Assembly (NCBI GenBank): GCA_002007465.1
Contig: LNAC01000347.1
Location: 314,135 to 378,134, forward strand
DNA length: 64,000 nt
From: Ailurus styani
Lineage: Eukaryota > Chordata > Mammalia > Carnivora > Ailuridae
Direction of reading: 5' to 3'
Under the pieces are notes generated by a model. It searched no databases, was not told where the DNA came from, and saw only the letters and a program-made list of their open reading frames with translations. How positions within the stretch are numbered: the stretch's first letter is position 1; every line of letters begins with the position of its first letter. The position numbers and the translations under genes are program-made. This document shows positions 1 to 10,852 of the stretch, piece by piece.

Positions 1-820
1 GATGCTCAACACCACTCATCATCAGGGAAATGCAAATCGGAACTACAATGAGATATCACTTCACACCATCAGAATGGGTAAAATCAACAACATAAGAAAA
101 AACAGGTGTTGGTGAGGACATGGAGGAAAAGGAACTCTCATGCACTGTTGGTAGAAATGCAAACTAGTGCAGCCGCTGTAGAAAACAGTTTCGAGGCTCC
201 TCAAAAAGTTAAAAATAGAACTATTCTTCAATTCAGCAATTGCACTACTGGGTACTTACCCAAAGAACACAAAAACACTAATCCAAAGGGATACAAGGAC
301 CCCTACATTTACGGTGGCCTTATTTATAATAGCTAAGATATGGAAGCAACCCAAGTGTGTCCGTCAATTGATGAATGGATAAAGAAGACATGGTATAAAT
401 ATATGCTGGAATATTACTCAGCCATTAAAAAAGAATGAAATTTGCCATTTGTAATGACATGGATGGAGCTAGAGAGTCTAATGCTAAGTGAGATAAGTCA
501 GAGAAAGACAAATGCCATACAATTTCACTCATAAGTGGAATTTAAGAAACAAAACAAAAAAACAAATGGGGAAAAAAAGGAGATAAACCTTTAACTATAG
601 AGAATTCTGAACTATAGAGAACAAACTGATAATTATCAGAAGGGAGGTGGGTGGAAGAATGGGTTAAATAGGTGATGGAAATTAAGGAATACACTTGTCA
701 CAATGAGCAAGCACCAAGTGATATATGGAATAGTTGAATCACTGTATAGTACACCCGAAACTAATATAACACTGTATGTTAGCTAACTGCAATTAACATA
801 AAAACCTAAAAAAATCAGAT
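1..820 (+). mobile_element. LINE-1 3' end (ORF2 C-terminal part and 3' UTR)
   Basis: Begins in the typical end of L1 ORF2 (GGGAAATGCAAATC then GAGATATCACTTCACACC) and runs through the 3' UTR that ends near TGTATGTTAGCTAACTGCAA and an A-rich tail. Frames are broken throughout, so it is inactive. Confidence 0.85.
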
Positions 821-1249
821 TGTAGAAAAAAGAAAACCTATTTGTTTTCCAAAATTTATTTTACGTAATAGGATTAAACTGTTACCAAAAGTAACAGTAA
901 ACTGTTACCAAAATGATTTATTCAGCTATGAAGATGACAACAAAATACAGTAACCAAGGCCGAGAGCTTTACTAAGTTTCAACTTCCATGTACAATATTT
1001 AATTCACAAAACACCTCTTTTTTAAAATAATTTGTAAGACTAAGATACAAAGTGTGTGACAGGAATCTTTACAGATAAGCCTATGAAGTCTACCTTTTAT
1101 TTATATATTGTCTGTTTTAGTCAGAAAAAAAACAAACTTGTATCTAAAGACACTCAAAACTAAAAGTGAAGGGAGAGGAAAAATATATACAATGCAAATG
1201 GAAACAAAAAAAAAAAAGCTATACCTGTATTAGACAAAAAAGACTTTAA

Positions 1250-1452
1250 GGGCGCCTGGGTGGCTCAGTGGGTTGAGGCCGCTGCCTTCAGCTCAGGTCA
1301 TGATCCCAGGATCCTGGGATCGAGGCCCACATCAGGCTCTCTGCTCAGCAGGGAGCCTGCTTCCTCCTCTCTCCTCTCTCTCTGCCTGCCTCTCTGCCTA
1401 CTTGTAATCTCTCTCTGTGTCAAATGAATAAATAAAATCTTAAAAAAAAAAA
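1250..1452 (+). mobile_element. Can-SINE
   Basis: tRNA-Lys-like head GGCGCCTGGGTGGCTCAGTG, CT-rich middle, AAATAA repeat and AAAATCTTA-poly(A) tail. Inserted in L1; AAAAAAGACT flanks both sides. Confidence 0.95.
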
Positions 1453-1754
1453 GACTAAAATGAAGACTGTAGCAAGTGGCAAAGCAGAGTACTATGTAAT
1501 AGTTATAAAACGGATAAAAGGATCAATCCAAAAAAAGATATAACAATTACAAACATCTATGCATCCAGTATAGGAGAACTTAAACATATAAAGCAAATAT
1601 TAACATAGAAAAAATGGACAGTAACACAATAACAGTAGGGGACATGAATACCTCATTTACATCAATGGACAGATCATCCAGACAGAAAATCAGTAAGAAA
1701 AGAAAAATCAACACCCCCAAAAAATAAATAAATAAATAAAAATCAATCGACACA

Positions 1755-1954
1755 GGGCACCTGGGTGGCTCAGTGGGTTAAAGCCTCTGCCTTCGGCTCA
1801 GGTCATGATCTCAGGGTCCTGGGATCGAGGCCCGCATCGGGCTCCCTGCTCGGCAGGGAGCCTGTTTCCCGCCCCCCTCTCTCTCCGCCTGCCTCTCTGC
1901 CTACTTGTAATCTCTCTCTCTGTCAAATAAATAAATAAAATCTTAAAAAAAAAA
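1755..1954 (+). mobile_element. Can-SINE with perfect 15-bp target-site duplication
   Basis: Full SINE structure. The duplication AATCAATCGACACAG lies at 1741-1755 and 1955-1969 without mismatch, suggesting a comparatively young insertion. Confidence 0.95.
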
Positions 1955-2111
1955 AATCAATCGACACAGTAGACCAGCTGGACTTAAAAGATATATACAG
2001 AACATTTCAACCAAAATCAACAGAACACATATTTTTCAAGTGTAAATGAAGTGTCCTCCAAGACAGATCACATGCTAGGCCACAAAAGTAAGTCTCAATA
2101 AATTTGAAAAG

Positions 2112-2296
2112 TTTAAGATGGTTACCAAAGGGGAGGTGGATGAGAGGACGGGTGAAACAGGTGATGGGAATTAAGGAGTGTACTTGCTATAATGAGCACC
2201 AGGTGATGTATGGAATTGTTGAATCACTATATTGTACACCTGAAATATAATACTGTACATTAACTGTGTTGGAATTAAAAAATAAAAAAATAAAAT
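2112..2296 (+). mobile_element. L1 3'-UTR fragment nested in L1 ORF2
   Basis: GGGAGGTGGATGAGAGGACG through the A-rich tail at about 2296 parallels the 3' end seen at 640-810. It interrupts L1 ORF2 sequence that resumes at CTGAAATCATATCAAGCAT. It is a severely 5'-truncated insertion. Confidence 0.7.
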
Positions 2297-2931
2297 GTCT
2301 GAAATCATATCAAGCATTTTCTCGACCACAACACTATGAAACTAGAAATCAATTACAAGAAAAAAACTGGGAAAACCATAACCATACAAAGGGGCTAAAT
2401 AACACATTACTAAACAACCAATAAATCAACTAAGAACTCAAGGAGGAAATCAAAAAATACATGGGAGACAAATGAAAACAGAAATACACTGGTCCAAAAT
2501 CTCTGGGATGCAACTGAAAGTAGTTCTAAAAGGGAAATTCATAGTGATACAAGTTTCTACTTCAAGAAATAATACAAATTTCAAATAAACAACCTAATCT
2601 GACATCTAAAGGAACTAGAAAAAGAACAAAGCCCAAAGCTAATACAAAGGAAATAATAAAGTTCAGAGCAAACATAAATGAAATGAACTAAAAAACTAAT
2701 AGAATCAATGAAACCAAGAGCTGGTTTTTTTGGTGGAAAAAAAAATTTGGCCAGACTCATCAAAACAAAAAGAGAACTCAAGTAACTTCAGAAATGAAGG
2801 AGGAGAAATAACAATTGATACCACAAGAATCGCAAGATAATCTTATGAAAAAGTATATACCGACAAATTGGACAACAAATAGAAGAAATGGATAAATTCC
2901 TAGAAAAATACAGCCTTCAAAACTGAATCAA

Positions 2932-3154
2932 GGGCGCCTGGGTGGCTCAGTGGATTAAAGCCTCTGCTTTCGGCTCAGGTCATGATCTCAGGGTCTTGGG
3001 ATCGAGGCCCGCATCGGGCTCCGCCCGCATCGGGCTCTCTGCTCAGCAGGGAGCCTGCTTCCTCCTCTCTCTGCCTGCCTCTCTGCCTCCTTGTGATCTC
3101 TCTCCCACTGTGAAATAAATAAATAAAATCTTTAAAAAAAATAAAAATTAAAAA
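2932..3154 (+). mobile_element. Can-SINE with perfect target-site duplication
   Basis: Full head and tail; CCGCATCGGGCTC is duplicated internally at about 3009-3035. The duplication AAAACTGAATCAAG occurs at 2919-2932 and 3155-3168. Confidence 0.95.
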
Positions 3155-3919
3155 AAAACTGAATCAAGAAGAAATAGAAAATATGAACAGATCAATTACC
3201 TTAACACAACTGAACTGGTAATCAAAACACTCCCAACAAACAAAAGCCCAAGACCAGAAGACTTTTCAGGTGAATTCTATCAAGCATTTTTTTTTCCTAT
3301 CAAGCATTTAAAGAAGAGTCAATACCTATTCTTCTCAAACCATTTCAAAAACAGAAAGAGGAAGGAAATTTCCCAAATTTACTCTATAAGGTCAGCACTA
3401 CCCTGACACCAACAAAGACACTACAAAAAAAAGAAAACTACAGGCCAAACTACAGGTCATCTGATGACCCCAGATGTACAAATCCTCAACAAAATGTGAG
3501 CAAATTAAATTCAGTAATACATCAAATGGATCATGTACCACAATCAATGGAATTTATTCCAGAGATGCAAAAGTCTAATTCAATATTTACAAATCAATGT
3601 AATACTTCACTCTAACAAGAGGAAGTATAAAAACCATATATATGATCATCTCAACAGATGGAGAAAAAGTACTTGACAAAATTCAGCATCCATTCATGAT
3701 AAAAACTCTCTAAACAATCGGGTTTAGAGGGAACATACCTCAACGTAATAAAGGCCATATATGACAAAGCCACAGCTAACATCATACTCAGTGGTGAAAA
3801 ATCCAAAGTTTTTCCCCTAAGATCAGGAACAGGACAAGGATGCCCACTCACTACTTTCATTCAACATAGCACTGGAAGTGCTAGTGGCAGCAATCAAACA
3901 AGAAATAAAAGGTATCCAT

Positions 3920-4112
3920 GGGGTGCTTGGGTGGCTCAGTTGGTTAAGTTGGTCCAACTCTGGAATTTGGCTAAAGTCATGATCTCAGGACCGTGGGATC
4001 AAGCCCCCTTGTCAAGCTCCACGCTGGGCACAGAGCCTGCTTGTGATTTTCTCCTTCTCCCCCTGCAACCCCCAACTCCTGTACATTCTCTATTTCTAAG
4101 GAAAAAAAAAAG
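3920..4112 (+). mobile_element. Can-SINE, divergent
   Basis: Head GGGTGCTTGGGTGGCTCAGT; the body is more diverged than neighbouring copies and lacks the AAATAA repeat. Poly(A) ends near 4112. Confidence 0.85.
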
Positions 4113-4404
4113 AAACAACTAAACATTATCCAGATTGGTAAGGAAGAATTAAAACTGTTACTATTTCCAGATATATATAGGAAATCCTAAAGACTCCAAG
4201 AAATTATTTGAGTAATAAATGAATTTGGTAAAGTTGCAGGATACAAAATGAATAAACAGAAATCTGCTACACTTCTGTACACTAAGAACAAAGGAGCAAA
4301 AAGAGAAATCAAGACAATCCCATCTGCATCTGCATCTGAAAGAAATTATCTAGGAATAAACCTAACGAAAATGGTCAAAGAGCTATGCTTAAAAAACTGT
4401 ATAA

Positions 4405-4603
4405 GGGGCGCCTGGTTGGCTCAGTGGCTTAAAGCCTCTGCCTTCAGCTCAGATCATGATCTCAGGGTCCTGGGATCGAGCCCCACATCAGGCTTCCTGT
4501 TCAGCAGGGAGCCTGCCTCCTCCTCTCTCTCTGCCTGCCTCTCTGCCTACTTGTAATCTCTCTCTGTCAAATAAATAAATAAATAAAATCTTAAAAAAAA
4601 AAA
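4405..4603 (+). mobile_element. Can-SINE
   Basis: Full structure, with target-site copies ACTGTATAAG at about 4396-4405 and 4608-4617. Confidence 0.95.
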
Positions 4604-4766
4604 AACAACTGTATAAGATACTGATGAAAGAAATGAAAGACAATACAAATAAATGGAAAGATATCCCATCCTCATGAATTAGAAGAATTAATACTGTTAC
4701 AATGTCCACACTACCCAAATCAAATCTACAGACTGAATGCAATCCCTGTTAAAAAAGTATTTTTCA

Positions 4767-4970
4767 GGGCGCCTGGGTGGCTCAGTGGGTTAAAGCCTCT
4801 GCTTTCGGCTCAGGTCATGATCTCAGCGTCCTGGGATCGAGGCCCGCATCGGGCTCTCTGCTCGGCAGGGAGCCTGCTTCCTCCTCTCCCTGTCTCTCTG
4901 CCTGCCTCTCTGTCTACTTGTAATTTCTCTCTCTGTGTCAAATAAATAAATAAAATCTTTAAAAAAAAAA
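4767..4970 (+). mobile_element. Can-SINE with target-site duplication
   Basis: Full structure; AAAAAAGTATTTTTCA flanks it at 4751-4766 and 4971-4986. Confidence 0.95.
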
Positions 4971-6431
4971 AAAAAAGTATTTTTCACAGAACTAGAACAA
5001 ATAACCCTAAGATTCATATGGAACCACAAAAACCCTGAAAAGCTATCTTGAGAAAGAACAAAGTTTGAAGTATCAGAACGCTGGATTTTAAGATATACTA
5101 CAAAGTCAAAAAAAAAAAAAGATATACTACAAAGCTATGGTAATCAAACAGTATGATACTGGTACAAAAAGAGACACAAAGATCAACGGAACAGGAGAGA
5201 CCTTCCAAAAATAAGCCCACACTTAAATAGCCAATTATCTACAACAAAGGAGGCAAGAATATGCAAGAGGGACAAGACAGTCTCTGCAATAAATGGTGCT
5301 GGGAAAGCTGGACAGCTACATGCAAAAGAATGAAACTGGATCACTTTCTCATACCACACACTAACATAAACTCAAAGACCTAAATGTGAGACCTGAAACC
5401 ATAGAACTTCTAGAAGAAAACACAGGCAGTAATCTCTTGGACATTGGTGTTAGCAACATCTTTATGGATAGGTCTCCTTAGGTAAAGGAAACAAAAACAA
5501 AAATAAACTGTTGGGACTACATCAAAATAAAAAGCTTCTCTATACCAAAGGAAACAATCAACAGAACAAAAAGGCAACTACTGATGGGAGAAGAGATTTG
5601 CAAATAATCCAAAATATATAAAGAATTTAAACAACTCAATACTAATAAAACAAATAACCCTATTTAAAAATGGGTAGAGGACTGGAACAGACATTTTTCT
5701 AAAAAAGACAATGCCCAACAGGTAAATGAAAAGATGTTCAACATCACTAATTATCAGGGAAATGCAAATCAAAACCACAATGAGATATCACCTCACACCT
5801 GTCAGAATGGCTAGAATCAAGAAGTAACAAGTGTTGGTAAGGATGTGGAGAAAAAGGGAACCCTTGTGAATTATTCCAACCACTGTGGAAAAGAGCATGG
5901 AAGTTCCTAAAAAAAATAAAAATTGAAAGAGCATACAAACCAGTAATTTCACCACTGGGTATTTATCCAAAGGAAACTAAAAAACTAATTTGAAAAGATA
6001 TATGTACCTAAAGAAAAAAAAAAGTTATATGTACCTTTGTTTTTGCAGCACTATTTAAAATAGCCAAGATATGGAAGCAACCTAAAGTATCCATCAATAG
6101 ATAGATACAAATGTTGTGCGTATGAGTCAATGTATATGTGTATATGTCAATGTATATGTGTCAATGTATACACACAAAATATTACTCAGCCACAAAAAGG
6201 AATGAGATCTTGCTATTTTTGATAATATGAATGGACACAGGGGGTATATTTTAAGTAAGAAAAAGACAAATACTATATGATTTCACTTGTATGTAGAATC
6301 TATAAAACAAAACAAATGAAGACAAGAAAACAGAAACAGATTCACAAATACAGAGAAGAAACTGGTGGCTGGTAGAGGGGACAATGGGGCAAAGGGCAAA
6401 AAGGTAAAGGGGCTTAAGAAGTACAATCCAG

Positions 6432-6874
6432 GGCTCCTACGCGCCGAGGAGCAAGGTCGTGTAAAGAGGAGGACTTGGGGTTGCTGCCATTTGTACCGTC
6501 TTAGGGCTCTGCACCTTTTGCAGAACTTCCATCGGCGCTATGCTGGGACAGAGTATCTGGAGGTTCACAACCTCTGTGGTCCGTAGGAGCCACTATGAGG
6601 AGGGCCCAGGGAAGAATTTGCCATTTTCAGTGGAAAACAAATGGCAATTACTAGCTATGATGACTTTGTACTTTGGATCTGGATTTGCTGCACCTTTTTT
6701 TATAGTAAGACATCAACTGCTTAAGAAATAAGGATGTTTCAGTTGACCCATCAAACAGATGTGGAAAGGAACGTTTTAAGAGGTGCAGTCTCTGAAAAAT
6801 GGATCAAACTCTTGAATTCAACATATTCAATATGTTTGTAAATAAACTTATGGCATGAATCCTTAAAAAAAAAA
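6432..6874 (+). pseudogene. COX7C: COX7C processed retrocopy with intact ORF (6540-6731)
   Basis: A complete retroposed mRNA of cytochrome c oxidase subunit 7C, a small inner-membrane subunit of complex IV. It has a leader of about 108 bases, an uninterrupted 63-codon frame at 6540-6731, a 3' UTR with AATAAA at 6841, a poly(A) run from about 6865, and no introns. It is flanked by 16-base target-site duplications at 6416-6431 and 6875-6890 (one mismatch), so its ends are exact. The protein keeps the presequence, the mature start [10 protein letters not shown] and the single membrane segment [17 protein letters not shown]. The presequence has W where I recall R (SIWRF). It sits in L1 sequence on the plus strand, antisense to FBXO9 intron 2. 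An intact frame in a retrocopy this short does not by itself show function. Confidence 0.9.
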
Positions 6875-6890
6875 AAGAAGTACAGTCCAG

Positions 6891-6988
6891 TTATAAAATA
6901 ATTAAGTTACAGATGAAAATTACACCACAGGGAATATAGCCAATGATACTATAATGACATATGGTGACAAATGGTTAAAAAAAAATCT
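6891..6988 (+). mobile_element. L1 3' UTR continuing after the COX7C retrocopy
   Basis: The L1 tail interrupted at 6431 resumes directly after the second target-site copy (TTATAAAATAATTAAGTTAC) and runs to the next SINE. Confidence 0.6.
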
Positions 6989-7168
6989 GGGCGCCTGGGG
7001 GGGTTCAGTCGTTAAGCGTCTGCCTTTGGCTCAGGTCATGATCCCAGGGTCCAGGGACTAAGTCCCACATCGGGCTCCCTGCTTGGCGGGAAACCTGCTT
7101 CTCCCTCTCCCTCTGCCTACTGCTCGCCCCTACTTGTGCTCTCTGTCAAATAAATAAAATCTTAAAAA
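6989..7168 (+). mobile_element. Can-SINE
   Basis: Head GGGCGCCTGGGGGGGTTCAG, CTCTGTCAAATAAATAAAATC tail region and poly(A), flanked by AAAAAAATCTG copies. Confidence 0.9.
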
Positions 7169-7263
7169 AAAAAAAAATCTGTAACACACCTTTAATTTGC
7201 ATGTTCTATAAACCAGTATGAAAATACAGTTAAATTCAATGCAAATAAGAACAGATAAATCTT

Positions 7264-7357
7264 GGAGCACCTGGCTGACTCAGTCAGAAGAGCATGCAAC
7301 TCTTGACCTTGGGAGTTGTGAGTTTGAGCCCCACACTGGGGAGAGATTACTTAAATA
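7264..7357 (+). mobile_element. tRNA-derived SINE, short older type
   Basis: GGAGCACCTGGCTGACTCAG with a tRNA-like B-box region (GTGAGTTTGAGCCCCAC) and no CT-rich tract. It lies just upstream of FBXO9 exon 2 (in intron 2). It is not a functional tRNA gene. Confidence 0.75.
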
Positions 7358-7470
7358 CATAAATAGTTTAAAAAACAAAGAACTGATAAATCTTCATAAG
7401 TATGACCAATTTTTGCTTATGCATGGAAAGCAATGGAATAAGGATTAAATATACACTTGAAGAAACATGC

Positions 7471-7554
7471 CTGCAGATCTGTTTCAGCAGGGCTTTCGTT
7501 TTCATCATCTTCTGCTCTGACAGTATCAGAATGACAATCTTCCTCAGCTTCTGC
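7471..7554 (-). CDS. FBXO9: FBXO9 exon 2, residues 2-29 (acidic N-terminus), GC donor
   Basis: An 84-base, phase-0 exon on the minus strand. The acceptor is a pyrimidine-rich tract ending CTCAG (7559-7555). The 28 codons read [20 protein letters not shown] then SPAETDLQ, recognisably FBXO9. The donor is CAG|GCATGT (GC at 7470-7469); no GT donor in a position compatible with the known following residues (AQLQMF) is present, so this appears to be a GC-AG intron. The rest of the gene (TPR-like, F-box and C-terminal parts) lies beyond base 1. This exon is well away from repeats. Confidence 0.92.
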
Positions 7555-8829
7555 CTGAGGAGAGAAAAATGGAAAAAATCATCAGGAACATGTGAACATC
7601 AGCTTCCCTTTCTAATCCACATCTCCCTGAGCTACCTGCCCAATGAATGAATTATTTAGTTGCTTCTCTCTAGGTAGCTCCTTCACAGGAGTTTAATGAT
7701 TTGATACTTTAGTAACACTGTAGAATAAACAACTTCACTAGGCTCCAGTTAAAATGTTTTGGTAGGTGACTTAAAACAACTTCGCTTCAAAAAATAACAT
7801 GTAGCTGCAGAATAGAGTTCAGCAAATAGTTTTTGTTTCAAGGATCACTTAAAATTTGACTGTTTTTAGCCCATATTTGGGTGTTCTTCCTTTTACATGA
7901 CTGGCATGTTACCAGTAAGTGAATATGACTTTGTCAGCTTATTATTTTAAATGTCCTAGGAAAGCTCATTAATCAAAGACCCGTAATAGTGAATGTTTTT
8001 GTAAAGAAGCCTGTTCTGTTTCACAAAACCAGATTTTTATATACTGAATTGATTTAAAGTGGAATAAAACTGGACTGGAATGACTGTGCAAAGGCCTGGG
8101 GCTTAGTACAGGTCTCAGGTCAGTTTCCTTGCATTTTATCCTTGTATTCTCAACATATATTTGCTAAATTAAACTGAATCCTACCTTCCAAGGAAAATGA
8201 CATGTTGCGCAGGTCAGTGTATTGGCTAACAGACTTATTAGCAAATAGGACTTGCTCAACACTTTGTGTGTTCAGTCCTATAATGTAGCAATAGGGGAAA
8301 TGACCTGAGGGTCAGAAATAATAAATAATGAAACCAATTTCACTTGCTCCAAAGATGTAAGATTTATAATTGTAGATTTTCATTAAAACTTGTTTCTAGG
8401 GCAAAAACACTTATATTAACACACATTTTTGAACTTGGCCACCAGACGGACGTACAGTACTTCACAGAGCAACATAAATACGCCCCGCTTCTTATCTCTG
8501 ACCACCAGGCTCAAAGCAGAGGTGCCTGTAAGACTTGAACTAGATGGTATAAGATAAGTGCTAGGCACATTGTAGAGGATAAATTAATGAAAAAAGAAAT
8601 GAAAGAGGCCAAGATTCTGAATTAATTTCCAGAAAACTGGAAAATGGAAGCATTAAGTATCATCAAATAATATTTTTAGTCTCTATAGTGAGAGCTTTCC
8701 TGCTAATAGGAAAAGAATAATGAAGGACTTTAAATTTATAGATCCCACTGAAAAGGCTCTTTCCATTCTCCAGTAAGAGGCTGATTTATTACTGTAAACT
8801 CTAAGTACAGCTAATGTGTGGGAACCTGA

Positions 8830-9130
8830 GCTCCCTAGGATATCCCCTTAGTAACTCAGCCTTCTAGCTCTGTCCAAGCAGTCATGTTGAAGTGACTTCT
8901 TTCAAGAGATTTCTCTGCTCTTTCCAGCTCCAAGCTCTTGCATACGCTGCTTGCTCTCTCCATCTGGAATAATTTCTTCCTCATTTGGCTATTTCTCATC
9001 CTTCAAGGTTCCACTCAGGGACTATCCCAGTAAGAAGCATTTTCTGGTCCTCTGAATTGCCTTTGTTTTCCTACAAAACTTGTGCTTGTATCACAGCACC
9101 TAACAGTTGTATTGACATTTTGTCTCTTCT
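8830..9130. mobile_element. L2-type LINE relic
   Basis: TTTGGCTATTTCTCATCCTT then CAAGGTTCCACTCAGGGACT is typical of L2 3' regions. Diverged. Confidence 0.45.
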
Positions 9131-9943
9131 CTAGAGTCAGTGTATTGGGAACAATAGTCACAAATTTGTAATCTCAGAGTGCCAAACACATCTGTAAAGA
9201 GTGGACGTTGGATGTGGTAACCTCTGAGGTCCCTTTTCATATACGACATTCTATGATTGAAAGTTTACCATAAATCACCTTTGGTGACCTGATCTGGTTA
9301 TACTGAAGATCTAATATTGTGCTGGGAGGTCTAACATTATGCCAGGCTACTAATAATCGATCAAAAAAATTGCCCGAATTAACCAATTGTGCGTATCTCA
9401 AGGATGAGGAAAAGAAATGAGAACTCAATGATATAGAAAGCATCTTCTCCGGAGTTCCTGTATTATTCTTGAATTCTAATCCTTTATTACTTTGATTCTG
9501 GCAGTACGATGACTATCAAATTGGGGGTTTTACTACATTTTGCCAACTCAAATACCACCTGAGATAAGTAGGTCCCCAGAGATTTTTTCACTTTATATTT
9601 CATACCTGAGTCTGACCCAAGCACCTTTCGCTTGAGTAGTTTACGTCTCCATCATATTACTCCTGTTTTACAAACAGGATTAATGAAATATTAAAAGTTA
9701 AGTGCTTAATCCTAGTCAGAGAATCACTTCTGAAAGTTGAAGGACATAGTCAATTACTGCTTTTTCTGTCCTCCAGGTTAACTTATTACATTAAATTCGT
9801 TCAGCCATCCACTTAATAAATATTTGACTGCGATGAACTCATTAGTCTGGTATCATTTCACACTTGATTCATTTAATCCTAGCCAGAGATTAGTTTCTCA
9901 GATGGGAAATTTATTCAAAGCCGAAAGGTAGCATAGAGCAGAG

Positions 9944-9962
9944 ACTACACATTCCAGCATGC
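9944..9962 (+). promoter_or_regulatory. ZNF143/SBS-like motif in FBXO9 intron 1
   Basis: The sequence ACTACACATTCCAGCATGC matches the ZNF143 (Staf) binding consensus ACTACAATTCCCAGCATGC at 16 of 19 positions by eye. It lies about 0.7 kb inside FBXO9 from the exon 1 donor. Confidence 0.5.
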
Positions 9963-10660
9963 AATAACCCCACGGAATTTGCGTTGTCAATATCTGGAGC
10001 TTAACTCAGTCTCTCTCCACTTGGGCCGCACCGACGCTGCTCAGGCCCTCACTACTCCGAAGTGAGACATAATCCCTCTGATCCCACTCAGCCAGGACCG
10101 CCTGCCAACATCCACCCTCGGCACTGACGCGTCCAGAGGCAGGTGCGTCCTAGCCCCAGGACTCCTTAAAGGGTCTGAGCAGCTTCTCCGTGGGTACTGC
10201 TTTCCGGAGGGGATATAAATCAACAAGTGTCTCCGTTTGTCAAGGCTCCCCCCACCACCCCGCCCGCCAATTTCAGACATTGCAGCGGCTCACCTCAACC
10301 TATGCTCACTGCTTTGGATAAAATCCCTAGAGGGGGGTAAGACTGACTCAATGTCCTCAGCGAATCAAGAAGAGGCATTCTTTTCTGCTGTCCTCCACAC
10401 CCGCTCTTCCTCACAACGGGTCCCGGCTACCGGGGGTTGGGGGTGGGGCGTTCAGCAGGAAGGAACCCCGGGGAGCGGTCGGGGCAGGCACCCGCTCCAC
10501 TCCCGCTCAGGCCAAGGGCCCTATAGTGGGTGGCGGCCGAGCACTTCCCATTCCTCCCAGTCTTCACCTCCCGCTCTCTCGGGGCTCCTGCCAGGCCTAC
10601 CCGCTTCTGCACACCGCACGCCCGCCTCGCAGTGTCCCTCCGAGCCCCCTCCCGGGTTAC

Positions 10661-10850
10661 CATGCTGGCGGGGCAGCCGGCCGCGGTCGAGGGGCTCTCC
10701 GCGCCCCCTCTGCACCGCTCCCCCGAGGAGGTGTGCTGGGTGTCCGGGTGTCTACTCCTGCCCGTCTGCTGCAGCGGGGCTTAGCAGAGTTCTCGGTCGG
10801 AGAAGCGCACCAGGCAGCGGCAATAACTGCGAGCCCGGCGTACGGCAGCC
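10661..10850 (-). CDS. FBXO9: FBXO9 exon 1: leader and initiator ATG (10663-10661)
   Basis: On the minus strand the exon ends CCAGC-ATG and is followed at once by a splice donor GTAACC (10660). Only the initiator methionine codon is coding. Joining it to exon 2 (first base 7554, G) gives ATG GCA GAA GCT, the FBXO9 N-terminus [11 protein letters not shown], with A at -3 and G at +4, a strong start context. FBXO9 is the F-box subunit of an SCF ubiquitin ligase and also carries an N-terminal TPR-like region. The 5' limit is a guess within CpG island 1; the transcription start is not readable from sequence. Confidence 0.8.
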
Positions 10851-10852
10851 AT
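10781..10852 (-). promoter_or_regulatory. Possible FBXO9 upstream ORF (23 codons plus stop)
   Basis: On the minus strand an ATG at 10852 in near-ideal context (GCGAAGATGG) opens a 23-codon frame rich in arginine (MAAVRRARSYCRCLVRFSDR and three more residues) and stops at TAA 10783-10781, 117 bases before the FBXO9 ATG. It counts as a uORF only if transcription starts upstream of it. The AAGATGGC core also matches a YY1 site, which often sits just downstream of a start site. Confidence 0.45.

Larger units (their letters stand above)
840..6415 (+). mobile_element. LINE-1, second degenerate copy with nested SINEs
   Basis: Stretches matching L1 ORF2 (for example around 2300-2480, 3190-3900, 4120-4400 and 5160-6000) run in order on the plus strand and reach a 3' UTR near 6300. 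Six Can-SINEs and another L1 3' fragment are inserted. No long ORF survives. The 840-1700 part is less certain than the rest. Confidence 0.75.
1..7470 (-). other. FBXO9: FBXO9 intron 2 (partial)
   Basis: Intron with the GC donor at 7470; the acceptor lies beyond base 1. Almost all of it is plus-strand LINE-1, interrupted by Can-SINEs and by the COX7C retrocopy. No FBXO9 exon 3 sequence was recognised in it. Confidence 0.8.
7555..10660 (-). other. FBXO9: FBXO9 intron 1
   Basis: Intron from GTAACC donor (10660) to CTCAG acceptor (7555). Low in young repeats: mostly unique sequence, with an L2-like stretch near 8830-9130 and a ZNF143-like site at 9944. I see no further exon in it. Confidence 0.8.

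Noticed and set aside
7264..7357. Possible tRNA genes at tRNA-like segments (also 23966, 34370, 35374)
   Set aside because: They resemble tRNA only in the promoter boxes, continue into A-rich tails and are flanked by short repeats, so they are SINEs, not tRNA genes.
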